Of a stretch of 64,000 nucleotides of DNA, positions 1 through 8,714 are shown piece by piece. This DNA comes from JAIESQ01 sp964495375. GTDB taxonomy: Bacteria; Planctomycetota; Planctomycetia; Pirellulales; JAEUIK01. The notes under the pieces were generated by a model. The model did not search any database. It saw only the letters and a list, made by a program, of their open reading frames with translations, and was not told the origin of the DNA. The translations under genes and the position numbers were made by a program. Position 1 is the stretch's first letter, and each line of letters begins with the position of its first letter. The stretch covers positions 121,632 through 185,631 of the forward strand of contig CAZBWM010000003.1 of NCBI GenBank assembly GCA_964495375.1, given 5' to 3'.

Positions 1-888
1 CTGGCCAAAGATTGCCAGCCGATCGGTCAGCGGAACCAATAGCTCAGCCCCGAACACGAAGGTATCACGCAATCTCCGTCGATCCCCCAGCACGGCATTC
101 ACCTGTCCATGCTGGTTGGCCATGCCAGCCCACAAGGTGGTGAAAACAGACGTGGGCCATTGATAGCGCCAGTAGACATTCGTCTGGGTGATCGGCGATA
201 AGATCACCTCGGTGGCGCCAAAGTTTGCCCGATCGCCGAAGCCGTTGAGGGCCGACCAGGCGCCGAACGTGCTGCGTGTCGTGACGTCGAGACTCACATT
301 GATGCGCCACTGTCCCAGGAACGAAGTCGCGTAGTATTCTTGCGCGAGAAAGTCGTAGACCACCCCCCAGTTCGCGCCGAATCGCGTCCGCTGAAAGACA
401 CCGACCGTCGTGAAGCTCTGCGTGCGGCCGGCCGAGCCGATCAGCGGCTCGGTCACTTGCACGGCGTCCGCCGTGGCGTCGAGCGCGGTGCCGACCTGAA
501 CGCCCAGCCCCCAGGGCGCCCAGAGTGGTAACCCCCAATTGAACGACGCCCGACCACCGAACTGCGCGTTGACGCCGAAGTCTTGCGGCTGCTTAGCGCC
601 GTCGAGTCCGAGAAAGACCGAGAAGTTATCAAGCAATCCTGACGGAGGTGGCGCCGTCAATGCGCACGGCTGGCAACTGGCATCCGGCAGCGGCGTGACT
701 TGTGCGAACGTGGCCGGCGCAACGCTCTCGCGCGACCCGAGCACGTCGATCGGCTGTGCAGTCTGCCGTTGCGGGGACGTGAGCCAGACCGGCGCCAACT
801 CTGCCCTGAGGGGGCTCACCGTCGAAATCGAAATCAGAACGCCCGGCAGTACGACAGACACCCAAACCACTCGTGAGAATGCAGACAT
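1..888 (-). CDS. Exported DUF6666-like planctomycete protein (3' part missing)
   Basis: An open frame of 296 codons starts at the ATG complementary to 886-888 and runs off the left edge without a stop, so the C-terminus lies outside the window. The first 25 or so residues form a Sec-type signal (hydrophobic VVWVSVVLPGVLISIS). The mature part has a proline/cysteine-rich linker, then a region rich in aromatic and beta-type segments such as GVFQRTRFGANWGVVYDF and NVYWRYQWPTSVFTTLW. I recognise this as the DUF6666-type family of planctomycetes, which looks like an outer-membrane or surface beta-protein of unknown function. It is transcribed away from the HD-GYP gene. The family name is from memory of its conserved text; the export signal is seen directly. 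Confidence 0.75.
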   Translation of the reverse strand, partial: MSAFSRVVWVSVVLPGVLISISTVSPLRAELAPVWLTSPQRQTAQPIDVLGSRESVAPATFAQVTPLPDASCQPCALTAPPPSGLLDNFSVFLGLDGAKQPQDFGVNAQFGGRASFNWGLPLWAPWGLGVQVGTALDATADAVQVTEPLIGSAGRTQSFTTVGVFQRTRFGANWGVVYDFLAQEYYATSFLGQWRINVSLDVTTRSTFGAWSALNGFGDRANFGATEVILSPITQTNVYWRYQWPTSVFTTLWAGMANQHGQVNAVLGDRRRLRDTFVFGAELLVPLTDRLAIFGQ

Positions 889-1217
889 GCGATCGTGCCA
901 ACCATCCCTGGTGTCGCGCCGCGATCCTTCCCTGGATCACGCTGGGCACCTTGGCTATCGGCGCGCCTACCGAGGCAAACGCGACCCCATTCAGCCGTCG
1001 ATGGGTCGTAGCGTTCGTAGCGATTGGTGGGGCACGATCGACGGCTGAAGCTGGTCTCAATTCGTCCAGTTCGAGGGTCGACGACGTCCGAATGATCTGC
1101 TCCAGACTAGGCTTTCGCTGCCCAGCCACTGCTGCCTTACCGCCGTGTTCGCGGCCCGGCTGACAAGCTCTTTTCGCGCGCTGGTCGCTGAAGTTCTCAA
1201 GCCCGGAGAGACTCTCG
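889..1217. other. Divergent intergenic region, no gene seen
   Basis: 329 bases lie between the divergent DUF6666-like gene and the HD-GYP gene. Short open frames here have no recognisable protein character. The one structured element is the inverted repeat listed separately at 990-1049. Promoters for both flanking genes are expected here, but I see no convincing -35/-10 pair. Confidence 0.6.
990..1049. promoter_or_regulatory. 13-bp perfect inverted repeat in a divergent promoter region
   Basis: TTCAGCCGTCGAT at 990-1002 is repeated in exact inverse as ATCGACGGCTGAA at 1037-1049. The 34-nt spacer contains a short direct repeat (TCGTAGCG twice). Its place between two divergent genes suits an operator or a 5'-leader hairpin of the minus-strand gene. 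No T-run follows, so it is not a typical intrinsic terminator. Confidence 0.4.
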
Positions 1218-2696
1218 ATGCCCGACTTGCTCGGCCACGGCTTGCGCGATGCGCAGGCGGAAGGTTCTAAATTGTTGTCGTCCTCAGACTGCCTGATCTC
1301 GGCAACGGAGATCCGCCTTTCGGAAATCATCGCCGCCATGTCGGTGGCCCTCGACGTGACGACGGGCCAGCCCGCCGGACATAGCATGCGCAGCGCCTTA
1401 ATCGGCATGCGGCTGGCGCAAGAGCTGCGGCTCGACACGGCCGATCGCTCGGCGCTGTATTACGCCTTGCTGCTCAAGGATCTGGGCTGTTCGAGCAACG
1501 CCGCCAAGATGGCCTACTTGTTCGGCGCCGACGACCGCACGCTGAAGCTGCACTCCAAAACCATCGACTGGACGCAAGCTGCGCAGAAGCTCAAGTACGC
1601 CTGGCAACAGTGCGCGCCTGGCGGCAACACGTTCGACAAGCTGCTGCGCATGGCCGCCCTGATGCGCAGTGGCCCCAAAGGCGAACGGCAGCTCGTCGAG
1701 CTGCGCTGCGAGCGCGGCGCCGACATCGCACGCACGCTGCAGTTCCCCCAAGGCACGTCCGACGCCATTCGCGCGCTGGACGAGCATTGGAACGGTCGCG
1801 GTCAGCCGTACGGCATCCGGGGCGAACAGATTCCGCTGTTGGGCCGCATCTTGTGTCTGGCGCAGACTGTCGAAGTCTTCTTTAGCACCTACGGGCAAGT
1901 GGCGGCGATCGAGGTCGCCCAAGCGCGTCGCGGGCGGTGGTTTGACCCGCGATTGGTCGACGCGCTCAGCGCATTCCGCGGCGAGACGGCATTTTGGCAA
2001 CGCTTGCACAGCGACGACCTACTTGCCGAATTGGCCCCCTGGGAACCACGTGACGCCGTGCTGATGGCGGACGACGCCTGCATCGACCGCGTGGCCGAAG
2101 CATTCGCCAAAGTGGTCGACGCCAAGTCTCCCTGGACCTACTTGCACTCAACCAACGTTGCCGAAATTGCGGTCGGCATCGCACGGCAATGCGGGTGCGA
2201 CGTGCGTCTCCAGCGCGATATCCGCCGTGCCGGCTTGCTGCACGACATCGGCAAACTCGGAGTGTCGAGCCTCATCCTCGACAAGCCCGGTAAGCCGACC
2301 GACGAAGAGTTTGCCGAGATTCGCCGGCACCCGGATTACTCGCAGCAAATCTTGCAACAGGTGGGCGCGTTCCAACGACTGGCCGACGTGGCCAGTGCTC
2401 ACCATGAGCGGCTCGACGGTCGCGGCTACCATCGTCAGCTTGGCGAAACGCAAATGCCGTGGGTGGCGCGCGTGCTGGCCGTGGCCGATGTCTGCGAGGC
2501 CCTCGGCGCCAAACGCCCCTATCGCGACGCCCTGCCTTGGGAGCGGGTCCGCGAGATCATGTCCAAAGACTTGCACTCGGGCTTCGACCCCGACTGCTTC
2601 GCGGCCTTGGAGCGTTTTCAGGAGCAAAACCTGCTGCCGTCGCGCGTCGAGGCTCAACTCCAGGCAATGGATCGAATGATGACGGAGTTGGCGTAA
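1218..2696 (+). CDS. HD-GYP domain protein with two HD modules
   Basis: 492 residues. The C-terminal half (about residues 300-475) is an HD-GYP domain of the cyclic-di-GMP phosphodiesterase type: HDIGK metal-binding motif, then HHERLDGRGYH, then VARVLAVADVCEAL. The diagnostic GYP is GYH here. The N-terminal half holds a degenerate HD module (GHSMRSALIGMRLA and LLKDLGC in place of LLHDIGK), so it is probably non-catalytic or regulatory. No membrane segment or signal peptide is visible. The ATG at 1218 is favoured by GGAGAG about 7 nt upstream; an internal ATG at 1338 is the alternative. The domain family is sure; activity on c-di-GMP is inferred. Confidence 0.85.
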   Translation: MPDLLGHGLRDAQAEGSKLLSSSDCLISATEIRLSEIIAAMSVALDVTTGQPAGHSMRSALIGMRLAQELRLDTADRSALYYALLLKDLGCSSNAAKMAYLFGADDRTLKLHSKTIDWTQAAQKLKYAWQQCAPGGNTFDKLLRMAALMRSGPKGERQLVELRCERGADIARTLQFPQGTSDAIRALDEHWNGRGQPYGIRGEQIPLLGRILCLAQTVEVFFSTYGQVAAIEVAQARRGRWFDPRLVDALSAFRGETAFWQRLHSDDLLAELAPWEPRDAVLMADDACIDRVAEAFAKVVDAKSPWTYLHSTNVAEIAVGIARQCGCDVRLQRDIRRAGLLHDIGKLGVSSLILDKPGKPTDEEFAEIRRHPDYSQQILQQVGAFQRLADVASAHHERLDGRGYHRQLGETQMPWVARVLAVADVCEALGAKRPYRDALPWERVREIMSKDLHSGFDPDCFAALERFQEQNLLPSRVEAQLQAMDRMMTELA

Positions 2697-2766
2697 ATTC
2701 ACGGCGCACTGGCCCTGGTGTCGCTACTGCGTTGCCCAGGCTTGCCGCGCCGGAGCCCGAAGTTTT

Positions 2767-2823
2767 TTGACAGTTGCGATTTCCCTGCTTACGAAGGCAG
2801 ACGTATCATTATGAGCAGGGAAA
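2767..2823 (+). promoter_or_regulatory. Possible sigma-70 promoter overlapped by a hairpin
   Basis: A perfect TTGACA at 2767-2772 is followed after 17 nt by TACGAA (2790-2795), a weak -10. An inverted repeat, TTTCCCTGCT (2780-2789) with AGCAGGGAAA (2814-2823), overlaps the spacer. It would serve the small secreted gene at 2965, leaving a leader of about 160 nt. The weak -10 keeps confidence low. Confidence 0.3.
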
Positions 2824-2964
2824 CCGCGAAATCGCCGCCGGATCGCTAGCGCCTGGGAAAGCGCTGGCCGGGCCACCTCGCCCGTTATCGCCGGTCGGCG
2901 GTTCATCTACCGATCGCCCAACGGGGGGCGAGCGATACCACCGCTCTTGTTAAGGGTTCGTTCC

Positions 2965-3159
2965 ATGAAGCGCTTGATTGTATTCTCGATGTTGTTCGCG
3001 GTTCTGTTCGCCAGTAGTTTCGCGTCTACCGCTGCGGCGCGATCGGGCCGCACGCGATACCGCAGTTACTCGTATGGTTCGCGCGTCGGCAAGAAGCCTG
3101 TGAGCCTCAATACGCATTACTTCTACGGCTACAAGGGCATCGGCGGGAATCGCGGTTAA
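2965..3159 (+). CDS. Small secreted protein of unknown function (64 aa)
   Basis: 64 residues beginning MKRLIVFSMLFAVLFASS, a clear Sec signal peptide ending near the AAA-R at about residue 23. The mature part of roughly 40 residues is basic and rich in Tyr, Ser and Gly (RTRYRSYSYGSRVG, HYFYGYKG), as in small exported peptides of planctomycetes. I chose the ATG at 2965 rather than the upstream TTG at 2947 because it starts exactly at the basic n-region and has AAGGG about 10 nt upstream. No family is recognised; export is the only supported statement. Confidence 0.65.
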   Translation: MKRLIVFSMLFAVLFASSFASTAAARSGRTRYRSYSYGSRVGKKPVSLNTHYFYGYKGIGGNRG

Positions 3160-3323
3160 GGCCGCACCGCGCGACTCACGCGCTTTGCCGAAATGCATCG
3201 GGGCGCCATGGCCCGCTTGACTGGTTGCACGACGAGGCCGCGAAGGCGCGGCTTCGATCATTGCCACCCGTCGAGTTGGCCGTGGTGCCTGTTTTTTTCC
3301 CGAGCTACGAAGCTGGAGCGCGG

Positions 3324-3644
3324 ATGGAAACGACCTACGCACACACCGATCTGACGCGCGACGAAGTCGACGGCTGGCCAGCGGGGGCCGTGCTCGAGTT
3401 CGGCGCCAACTGGTGCGGTCATTGCCAGGCGGCGCAGCCGTCGATTGCCGAAGCGCTCGCGCCCCATCCCCAGTTGCGGCACGTCAAGGTCGAGGATGGA
3501 CCGGGGCGACGCTTAGGACGCTCCTTTTCTGTAAAGCTGTGGCCGACGCTCATCTTCTTGAAAGATGGCGTCGAAGTCGCCCGCGCCGTGAGACCGCAAT
3601 CCGTCGCGGACATCCAGTCCGGGCTGAAGCTCGTAGTCGAGTAA
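3324..3644 (+). CDS. Thioredoxin-like protein
   Basis: 106 residues with the redox motif WCGHC at about residues 32-36 in the context LEFGANWCGHCQAAQP, followed by a KLWPTLIFLKDG segment carrying the thioredoxin cis-Pro. Length and layout match a single-domain cytosolic thioredoxin (about 105-110 aa). The active site CGHC differs from the CGPC of classical thioredoxin and resembles oxidising disulfide proteins, so it may reduce or isomerise disulfides. There is no signal peptide when the ATG at 3324 is used, which has GGAG 7-10 nt upstream; the open frame extends upstream to 3225, but that part has no thioredoxin character. Confidence 0.85.
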   Translation: METTYAHTDLTRDEVDGWPAGAVLEFGANWCGHCQAAQPSIAEALAPHPQLRHVKVEDGPGRRLGRSFSVKLWPTLIFLKDGVEVARAVRPQSVADIQSGLKLVVE

Positions 3645-3697
3645 CTCAATCGATCGCAAGAGCGCCGGTGCGAGATCACTGCGAGCGACTGAAGAAT

Positions 3698-5176
3698 CTA
3701 GCGCCATTGCGGAGCTCGATCGCTCGGCGCCGGCAACAAGCTGACCAGCGTACCGACCGCGATGCCGACCAACAGCGAACCCAGCCCGGCCCACATAAAG
3801 CGGATGTCGAACACCTCATAGAACGCGATCGCCACGGCGGTCGAAACGCTGGCGGCCGTCGCCGCCACAGCTCCCGCCGGTTTGGCCCGCGGCACAAACA
3901 TCGCCAGAAAGAACAGCACGAAGATCGGCGACGTGAGCAGATTCACTACCTTGATACAAAGGTCCATCAGGTTCCCGCGAATCTGACTCACAACTAGGCT
4001 CAGCCCAATAGCAACGGCGCCGACTGCCAGCGAGATCAGCCTGGCGAGTTTGACTTGCCCCGCTTGATCGAGCGGCGTACGGCGAAACCGCCCGATGAAG
4101 TCGGTGGTCACCACGGCCGTGATCGAATTCATGCCTGAAGACAGGCTCGACATGGCGGCCGACAACACGGCGGCGGCTACCAATCCCGTCAGGCCGGCCG
4201 GCAGGCCGATCATGATGAAGCGCGGAAACAGCGTGTCGGCTCTCTCGGTTAATGACGTTCCCGAGGCCAGCAACTCGGGGTGAGCGCGAAAGTAGGCCAG
4301 CACGGCCAGGCCGACGAGCGCCATCAGGGCGATAATGAACGTTTCGGCAATCACGTGCACGAAGACCGAGCGTCGCGCGGTGCTCGCGTCGCGCGTTGCT
4401 AAATAACGCTGCATTGCCATCTGGTCGCTGCCGGCCGTGCACACCTGCCAGACGAACATGTTCACGAATGCGGTGACAAACGTCACCCGAGCATCGAGGT
4501 GCGGCCAAAACCGCGGCGCTTCCCAGTGATCGTGCCAGGCTTGGGGCCACCAGGCGTCGAAACCGCCAAGCTGCCGCTGAATCACAACCACGCTGGCGAT
4601 CGCGCCGGCGAACATGATGATCGACTGCATGGCGTCGGTGAACACGACGGCTCGCAGCCCCCCCTCGGCCGTGTAGATGACGGTCAGGATGCCCATCGCG
4701 GCCGCGAGGTATGGCGCCCACTTGGGATCGAGCTCAAATAGCGGCACAATGAACTTGCTGCTCGTGGCGTAGAGGATCGACGCCATCCACACCGCGCGCA
4801 ACATGAGGAACATGCCCGAGCCCAGCATTCGCCCGACAAGCCCGAGTTTGGCCTCGAGCAGTTCGTAGCCACTGGTGACTGGCAGCCGCATGATGAACGG
4901 GATCAGCGCCCAGCCGACGACGATCGCGGCAAAGGGGAGCGCCGCCGTCTGCGCGAACATCATCGGCCCGTTTTGGATCATCTCGCCGGGCATCGCCAGG
5001 TACGACAACGTGCTCGTCAACGTGGCAAACAGCGACAGCCCGATCCAGAGCGGGCTCATATTGCGCCCACCCAGCAGGTAGTCGTCGGTCGACTGCGTGC
5101 GCGTAGCGTAGTAGCGACCCACGGCCAGCATCGCCGCGGCATAGACCACGAGCACCAGATAATCCCAGAAGCTCAT
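3698..5176 (-). CDS. Sodium:solute symporter (SSS family)
   Basis: 492 residues with about 13 hydrophobic segments starting at MSFWDYLVLVVYAAAMLAVG. The family signs are STDDYLLGGRNMSPLWIG near residue 30, GWALIPFIMRLPVTSGYELL, and AVLSAAMSSLSSGMNSITAV, where Ser residues typically contribute to the Na+ site in LeuT-fold transporters. It sits in the cytoplasmic membrane and most likely imports a sugar or sugar acid. The start is set at the ATG ending at 5176; in-frame sequence further upstream overlaps the neighbouring SDR gene and has no transporter character. The SDR stop lies only 43 nt upstream, so the two genes are probably co-transcribed. The substrate is inferred from the sialidase-like and sulfatase neighbours, not shown. 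Confidence 0.85.
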   Translation of the reverse strand: MSFWDYLVLVVYAAAMLAVGRYYATRTQSTDDYLLGGRNMSPLWIGLSLFATLTSTLSYLAMPGEMIQNGPMMFAQTAALPFAAIVVGWALIPFIMRLPVTSGYELLEAKLGLVGRMLGSGMFLMLRAVWMASILYATSSKFIVPLFELDPKWAPYLAAAMGILTVIYTAEGGLRAVVFTDAMQSIIMFAGAIASVVVIQRQLGGFDAWWPQAWHDHWEAPRFWPHLDARVTFVTAFVNMFVWQVCTAGSDQMAMQRYLATRDASTARRSVFVHVIAETFIIALMALVGLAVLAYFRAHPELLASGTSLTERADTLFPRFIMIGLPAGLTGLVAAAVLSAAMSSLSSGMNSITAVVTTDFIGRFRRTPLDQAGQVKLARLISLAVGAVAIGLSLVVSQIRGNLMDLCIKVVNLLTSPIFVLFFLAMFVPRAKPAGAVAATAASVSTAVAIAFYEVFDIRFMWAGLGSLLVGIAVGTLVSLLPAPSDRAPQWR

Positions 5177-5219
5177 GTGGGTGACTCGTTCTTGGCGTAC
5201 GCAGCCTGGTGCCAGTTGA

Positions 5220-6020
5220 CTAGGTAAGAGGTTTGTCGGCGGGCAAGCTGCGCGGCAGCGCCGCTTGCAGCAAAAAGCCACCATCAACGACAAGCGTGGT
5301 GCCGGTGATGTAATCGGCTGCATCCGAGGCCAGAAACGCGACGGCCTGGCCGATGTCGTCCGAAGAGCCCAGCCGGCCCCAGGGCAACGCGGGGGCGGCC
5401 GCGGCGATTGCTTTGCCGCCAAAGGTCTCGTGTTCGCCTGGCGTGTCGATCCACCCGGGCGCGACAACGTTCACATTGATGCGGTGAGGTAGCAGCTCCG
5501 CAGCGATCGTTTTGGCCAGCGCTACGAGACCGGTCTTGGCGGCGTTATAGGCGGCACTGCGCACGTAGGGGACCTCGGCGTGTACGCTGGCGATGAAAAT
5601 GACTTTGCCGTGCGTGCTCGCGGCGACCATCTGCCGCGCCACGAGTTGGCTCATATGGAAACCGCCGGTCAACGTCCCCTGAATGACTTGTTCGAAGAGT
5701 GCGGGATCACAATCCAGAAAGTCGGCCCGTCGCGACAGGGCGGGGTTTGACACGAGGATGTCGATCTGCCTCATCGAGCGCTGGGCCTCGGCCGCCACGT
5801 GCTCGCACGAAGGTCTCGTAAACACGTCCCCTGGCACGAGCCAAGCACGCCGACCAATATCCTGTATCTCAGCCACGACGGCGCGAGCGTCGTCGTTCGC
5901 CGTGCGATCGTTGACCGCGACGTCGGCGCCAGCTCGCGCCAGCGCGAGTGCGCAACCACGACCGATGCCGCGCGCGGCCCCCGTCACCAAAGCTCGCTTG
6001 CCAGTCAGATCGATCTGCAT
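5220..6020 (-). CDS. Short-chain dehydrogenase/reductase (SDR)
   Basis: 266 residues, a classical SDR. It has the nucleotide-binding TGAARGIG near residue 12, a VSNPAL segment at the NNAG-equivalent position, a Ser in IASVHAEVPYV, the catalytic pair YNAAK, and the C-terminal GTTLVVDGGF. NAD(P) dependence is expected; the substrate is probably a sugar or sugar acid given the neighbours. The start at the ATG ending at 6020 fits because MQIDLTGKRALVTG is the usual family N-terminus and AGAGGG lies upstream. It ends 43 nt before the symporter and begins 10 nt after the sialidase-like stop, so all three look like one operon. Confidence 0.85.
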   Translation of the reverse strand: MQIDLTGKRALVTGAARGIGRGCALALARAGADVAVNDRTANDDARAVVAEIQDIGRRAWLVPGDVFTRPSCEHVAAEAQRSMRQIDILVSNPALSRRADFLDCDPALFEQVIQGTLTGGFHMSQLVARQMVAASTHGKVIFIASVHAEVPYVRSAAYNAAKTGLVALAKTIAAELLPHRINVNVVAPGWIDTPGEHETFGGKAIAAAAPALPWGRLGSSDDIGQAVAFLASDAADYITGTTLVVDGGFLLQAALPRSLPADKPLT

Positions 6021-6030
6021 CGACGACCCT

Positions 6031-7179
6031 CTACAGACGAATTCGCACCCAATGTACACCGAGGCATCCCGGCGTGCCCGCATAGTGGGTCAGCAGCGCG
6101 CGACCATCGGCCAACAAGCGAATCGCGGGGTGCCCGAAGCTCCACTTGCCCATGTCTTCCCAATACTGCTTGAAGTCGACGTGCTCGACCCCTTGTGAGA
6201 TTGCCGCCCGTTCTTCGTGCGTGTAAACCGTCAGGCACTCGTCGGCCGGCCACGTGGCGCCTCCATCGCTGCTCGACCAGAGCTTGAGCGTGCAGGGGCC
6301 CGCGCGATCGACCACGAAAGCCAGCGTGCGGCCGTCGGGCAGCACAAGCGGCGCGGCGATCTGACCAGGGATCGTTGTGGCCGCGATGCGCTCATGGTGA
6401 ATGTGGTCGCCCACGATCGTTGCTCGGCGGCGATGCACGGCCAGGTCGCGCTGCTGGCGGCGATCGTGCGTCCAGAACATAGCAAAGAATTCGCCGGGCC
6501 GCTCGGTGGCACAGAGCCGCTGATCCCAGTAATACACGTGCTGCTCGGGGTCTTGCGCGACCATCAGCGGTTGCGAAAACGTCCGCCCGCCATCCGTTGA
6601 CGTGATCAGCCAGGCCGCGTGGCGCGCCCGGCGCGGGTCGTCGAACTCCTTGAAGCTTTCGAAGGCGTAGGCCAACGTGCCGTCAGGCCACGCGATCACC
6701 GGGCCAGTGGTCGCGCAGCCCGTCAAACCGGGTGTCGGCAACTCGCGCCAATCGCTCCAGGTTTCTCCATCATCGTGCGAGTCGGCGCACAATTGCTTCG
6801 AGCGCAGAATTCCCTCGGTCGCGGGATCAAACAGCGGTCGCTCGGGCTCGCTACGGTCGAACCAGGTGGCAAATAGCAGTAGCCGCCCCGGCACGACTTC
6901 GATCATTTCGGGCGCGGCCAACGAGCCAGGAACATCGCCCAGGTCGGTGCGAAGCCGCGAGGGCAGTTCGCGCCACGTGAGTCCCCCGTCGCGCGAAGCG
7001 CACAAACGAATCGTCGCGTCGGGGGCGTGCTTGCCACTGCCGAGTTGGAATCCGCACAGTACCTTGCCGCTGAAAAGTGGGCACAGGCTCGTGAACGAGG
7101 CGACGCGCTCGTGCGCCCCGCGATCCGCCCGCTGGGCATCGTAAACGACTCCGCGAGCCTCAATTTCACAGCGTGGCAT
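6031..7179 (-). CDS. Sialidase-like BNR/Asp-box protein
   Basis: 382 residues with four Asp-box repeats spaced through the chain: ASRDGGLTW, DSHDDGETW, TSTDGGRTF and SSSDGGATW. This is the signature of the six-bladed sialidase/neuraminidase beta-propeller. No signal peptide is visible from the chosen ATG (ending at 7179), so it may act in the cytoplasm or be exported by another route. Planctomycetes have many such proteins and not all cleave sialic acid; other exo-glycosidase or non-enzymatic roles are possible. It is the first gene of the SDR and symporter run and is divergent from the sulfatase, with 93 nt between. The fold is well supported, the substrate is not. Confidence 0.8.
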   Translation of the reverse strand: MPRCEIEARGVVYDAQRADRGAHERVASFTSLCPLFSGKVLCGFQLGSGKHAPDATIRLCASRDGGLTWRELPSRLRTDLGDVPGSLAAPEMIEVVPGRLLLFATWFDRSEPERPLFDPATEGILRSKQLCADSHDDGETWSDWRELPTPGLTGCATTGPVIAWPDGTLAYAFESFKEFDDPRRARHAAWLITSTDGGRTFSQPLMVAQDPEQHVYYWDQRLCATERPGEFFAMFWTHDRRQQRDLAVHRRRATIVGDHIHHERIAATTIPGQIAAPLVLPDGRTLAFVVDRAGPCTLKLWSSSDGGATWPADECLTVYTHEERAAISQGVEHVDFKQYWEDMGKWSFGHPAIRLLADGRALLTHYAGTPGCLGVHWVRIRL

Positions 7180-7272
7180 ACGGCAACCTGCCTGGCGACT
7201 CGACGTGCGCGGCCTGGACTTGGATGGAAACGTGAGCGAGATTCTATACGCCTGCCAACAAGGAATCATCGC

Positions 7273-8673
7273 ATGAACTTGCAAAAGCGGAAATTCACGA
7301 CGGCCACCCTCAGGCGTTTGTGGTCGCCGTGCGCAATCGCCTTGCTGCTGGCGACGGGCGCTGGCGGCTCGATCATCTGTGTCGCCGCGCCTCCCAACGT
7401 GGTGTTGATCATCGCCGACGATCACGGCTGGCACGATTACCGGTTCATGGGCCATCCGCATATCCGCACGCCAAACCTCGACCGGTTGGCGGCCGAGAGC
7501 CTGGTGTTCACGCGCGGCTATGTGCCGTCGTCCCTCTGTTCGCCGAGCCTGGCGTCGATCATCACCGGACAGTACGCGCACGTGCATGGCATCACCTGCA
7601 ATGATCCCCCCTCGGCCGATGGGCAAGGAGGCGCCACGCCTGCCAAGCGCGACAACCCGGCCTTTGCCGCCGGACGCGAAATCCTCAACGCGCGCATGGC
7701 GCGTGCGGCCACGATCCCGCGATTGCTAACCCCCCGCGGCTACGACAGTCTGCAAACCGGCAAATGGTGGCAAGGCAACTACGCCGTCGGTGGCTTCACG
7801 CACGGCCTGACGCACGGTGATCTCGCGCGCGGCGGTCGTCACGGAGACGACGGGCTGGCGATCGGTCGCCGCACCATGCAGCCGATCGCCGACTTCATCG
7901 CGGCCGCCAGCGATGCCGAGCGACCGTTTTTCATCTGGTACGCCCCCATGCTGCCGCATCAGCCGCACGACGCGCCCGACAACTTTGTCGAACCGTATCG
8001 CGGCGTCGCGCCGAGCGAATCGGTCGCCCGCTACTGGGGCAATATCACCTGGTTTGACGACACCTGCGGCCAACTGCTGGCAATGCTCGAACAGCACGGA
8101 CAGCGAGACAACACGATTGTGATTTACCTGGCGGACAACGGTTGGATCCAAGACCCGCAAACGAACCGCTCCGACCCGCGTTCGAAACAATCTCCTTACG
8201 ACGGCGGTTTACGTACCCCGGTTATGATGCGCTGGCCCGGGCATGTGACACCGCGTCGCGACGACGCACACGCCGTGACCTCGCTCGATGTGCTGCCGAC
8301 CGTGCTCCGGGCTGCCGGTGGTGATCTCCCGGCTGGTCTCCCTGGCGTCAATTTGCTCGACGATGCGGCCGTTGCCCGGCGCGACGCCATCTATGGCGAA
8401 GTGTTCTTGCACACCGCCCGATCGCTCGACGATCCGGCGGCCAATCTCCGCTATCGGTGGATAATTGCCGGCCAGTGGAAGTTGATCGTGCCCAACAATA
8501 CGAACGAACCGGCGGCCGCGGTTGAGCTGTTCAATTTGGCGAAAGACCCCGACGAGCGGCAGACGCTTGCCGACGCCGAGCCCGCTCAAGTGACTGCCTT
8601 GCGGGCCAAGCTCGACGCCTGGTGGCCAGCGAACGCTCAATCGCCCGTTGTGCCTCTCGGGCCACTCCGGTGA
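7273..8673 (+). CDS. Secreted sulfatase (alkaline-phosphatase fold)
   Basis: 466 residues. A basic N-terminus and hydrophobic stretch (CAIALLLATGAGGSIICVA) form a signal peptide. The metal-binding start NVVLIIADDHGWHDY follows. The formylglycine motif region reads SSLCSPSLASIITGQ: the Cys to be oxidised is present, but the usual Arg of C-x-P-x-R is Leu. GKWWQGNY, ADNGWIQD and SPYDGGLRTPVMMRWPG are further sulfatase landmarks. It probably desulfates polysaccharides in the periplasm or outside the cell. AAGGA lies 8 nt before the ATG at 7273. It is divergent from the sialidase-like/SDR/symporter run and probably works with it. Confidence 0.88.
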   Translation: MNLQKRKFTTATLRRLWSPCAIALLLATGAGGSIICVAAPPNVVLIIADDHGWHDYRFMGHPHIRTPNLDRLAAESLVFTRGYVPSSLCSPSLASIITGQYAHVHGITCNDPPSADGQGGATPAKRDNPAFAAGREILNARMARAATIPRLLTPRGYDSLQTGKWWQGNYAVGGFTHGLTHGDLARGGRHGDDGLAIGRRTMQPIADFIAAASDAERPFFIWYAPMLPHQPHDAPDNFVEPYRGVAPSESVARYWGNITWFDDTCGQLLAMLEQHGQRDNTIVIYLADNGWIQDPQTNRSDPRSKQSPYDGGLRTPVMMRWPGHVTPRRDDAHAVTSLDVLPTVLRAAGGDLPAGLPGVNLLDDAAVARRDAIYGEVFLHTARSLDDPAANLRYRWIIAGQWKLIVPNNTNEPAAAVELFNLAKDPDERQTLADAEPAQVTALRAKLDAWWPANAQSPVVPLGPLR

Positions 8674-8714
8674 TCGTAACCGATCGGATTACCTCCTTGA
8701 AAAAGGGTTCTTTG

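Noticed and set aside
539..1048. Plus-strand frame opposite the DUF6666-like gene
   Set aside because: Low-complexity translation; the minus strand has a signal peptide and family-like sequence.
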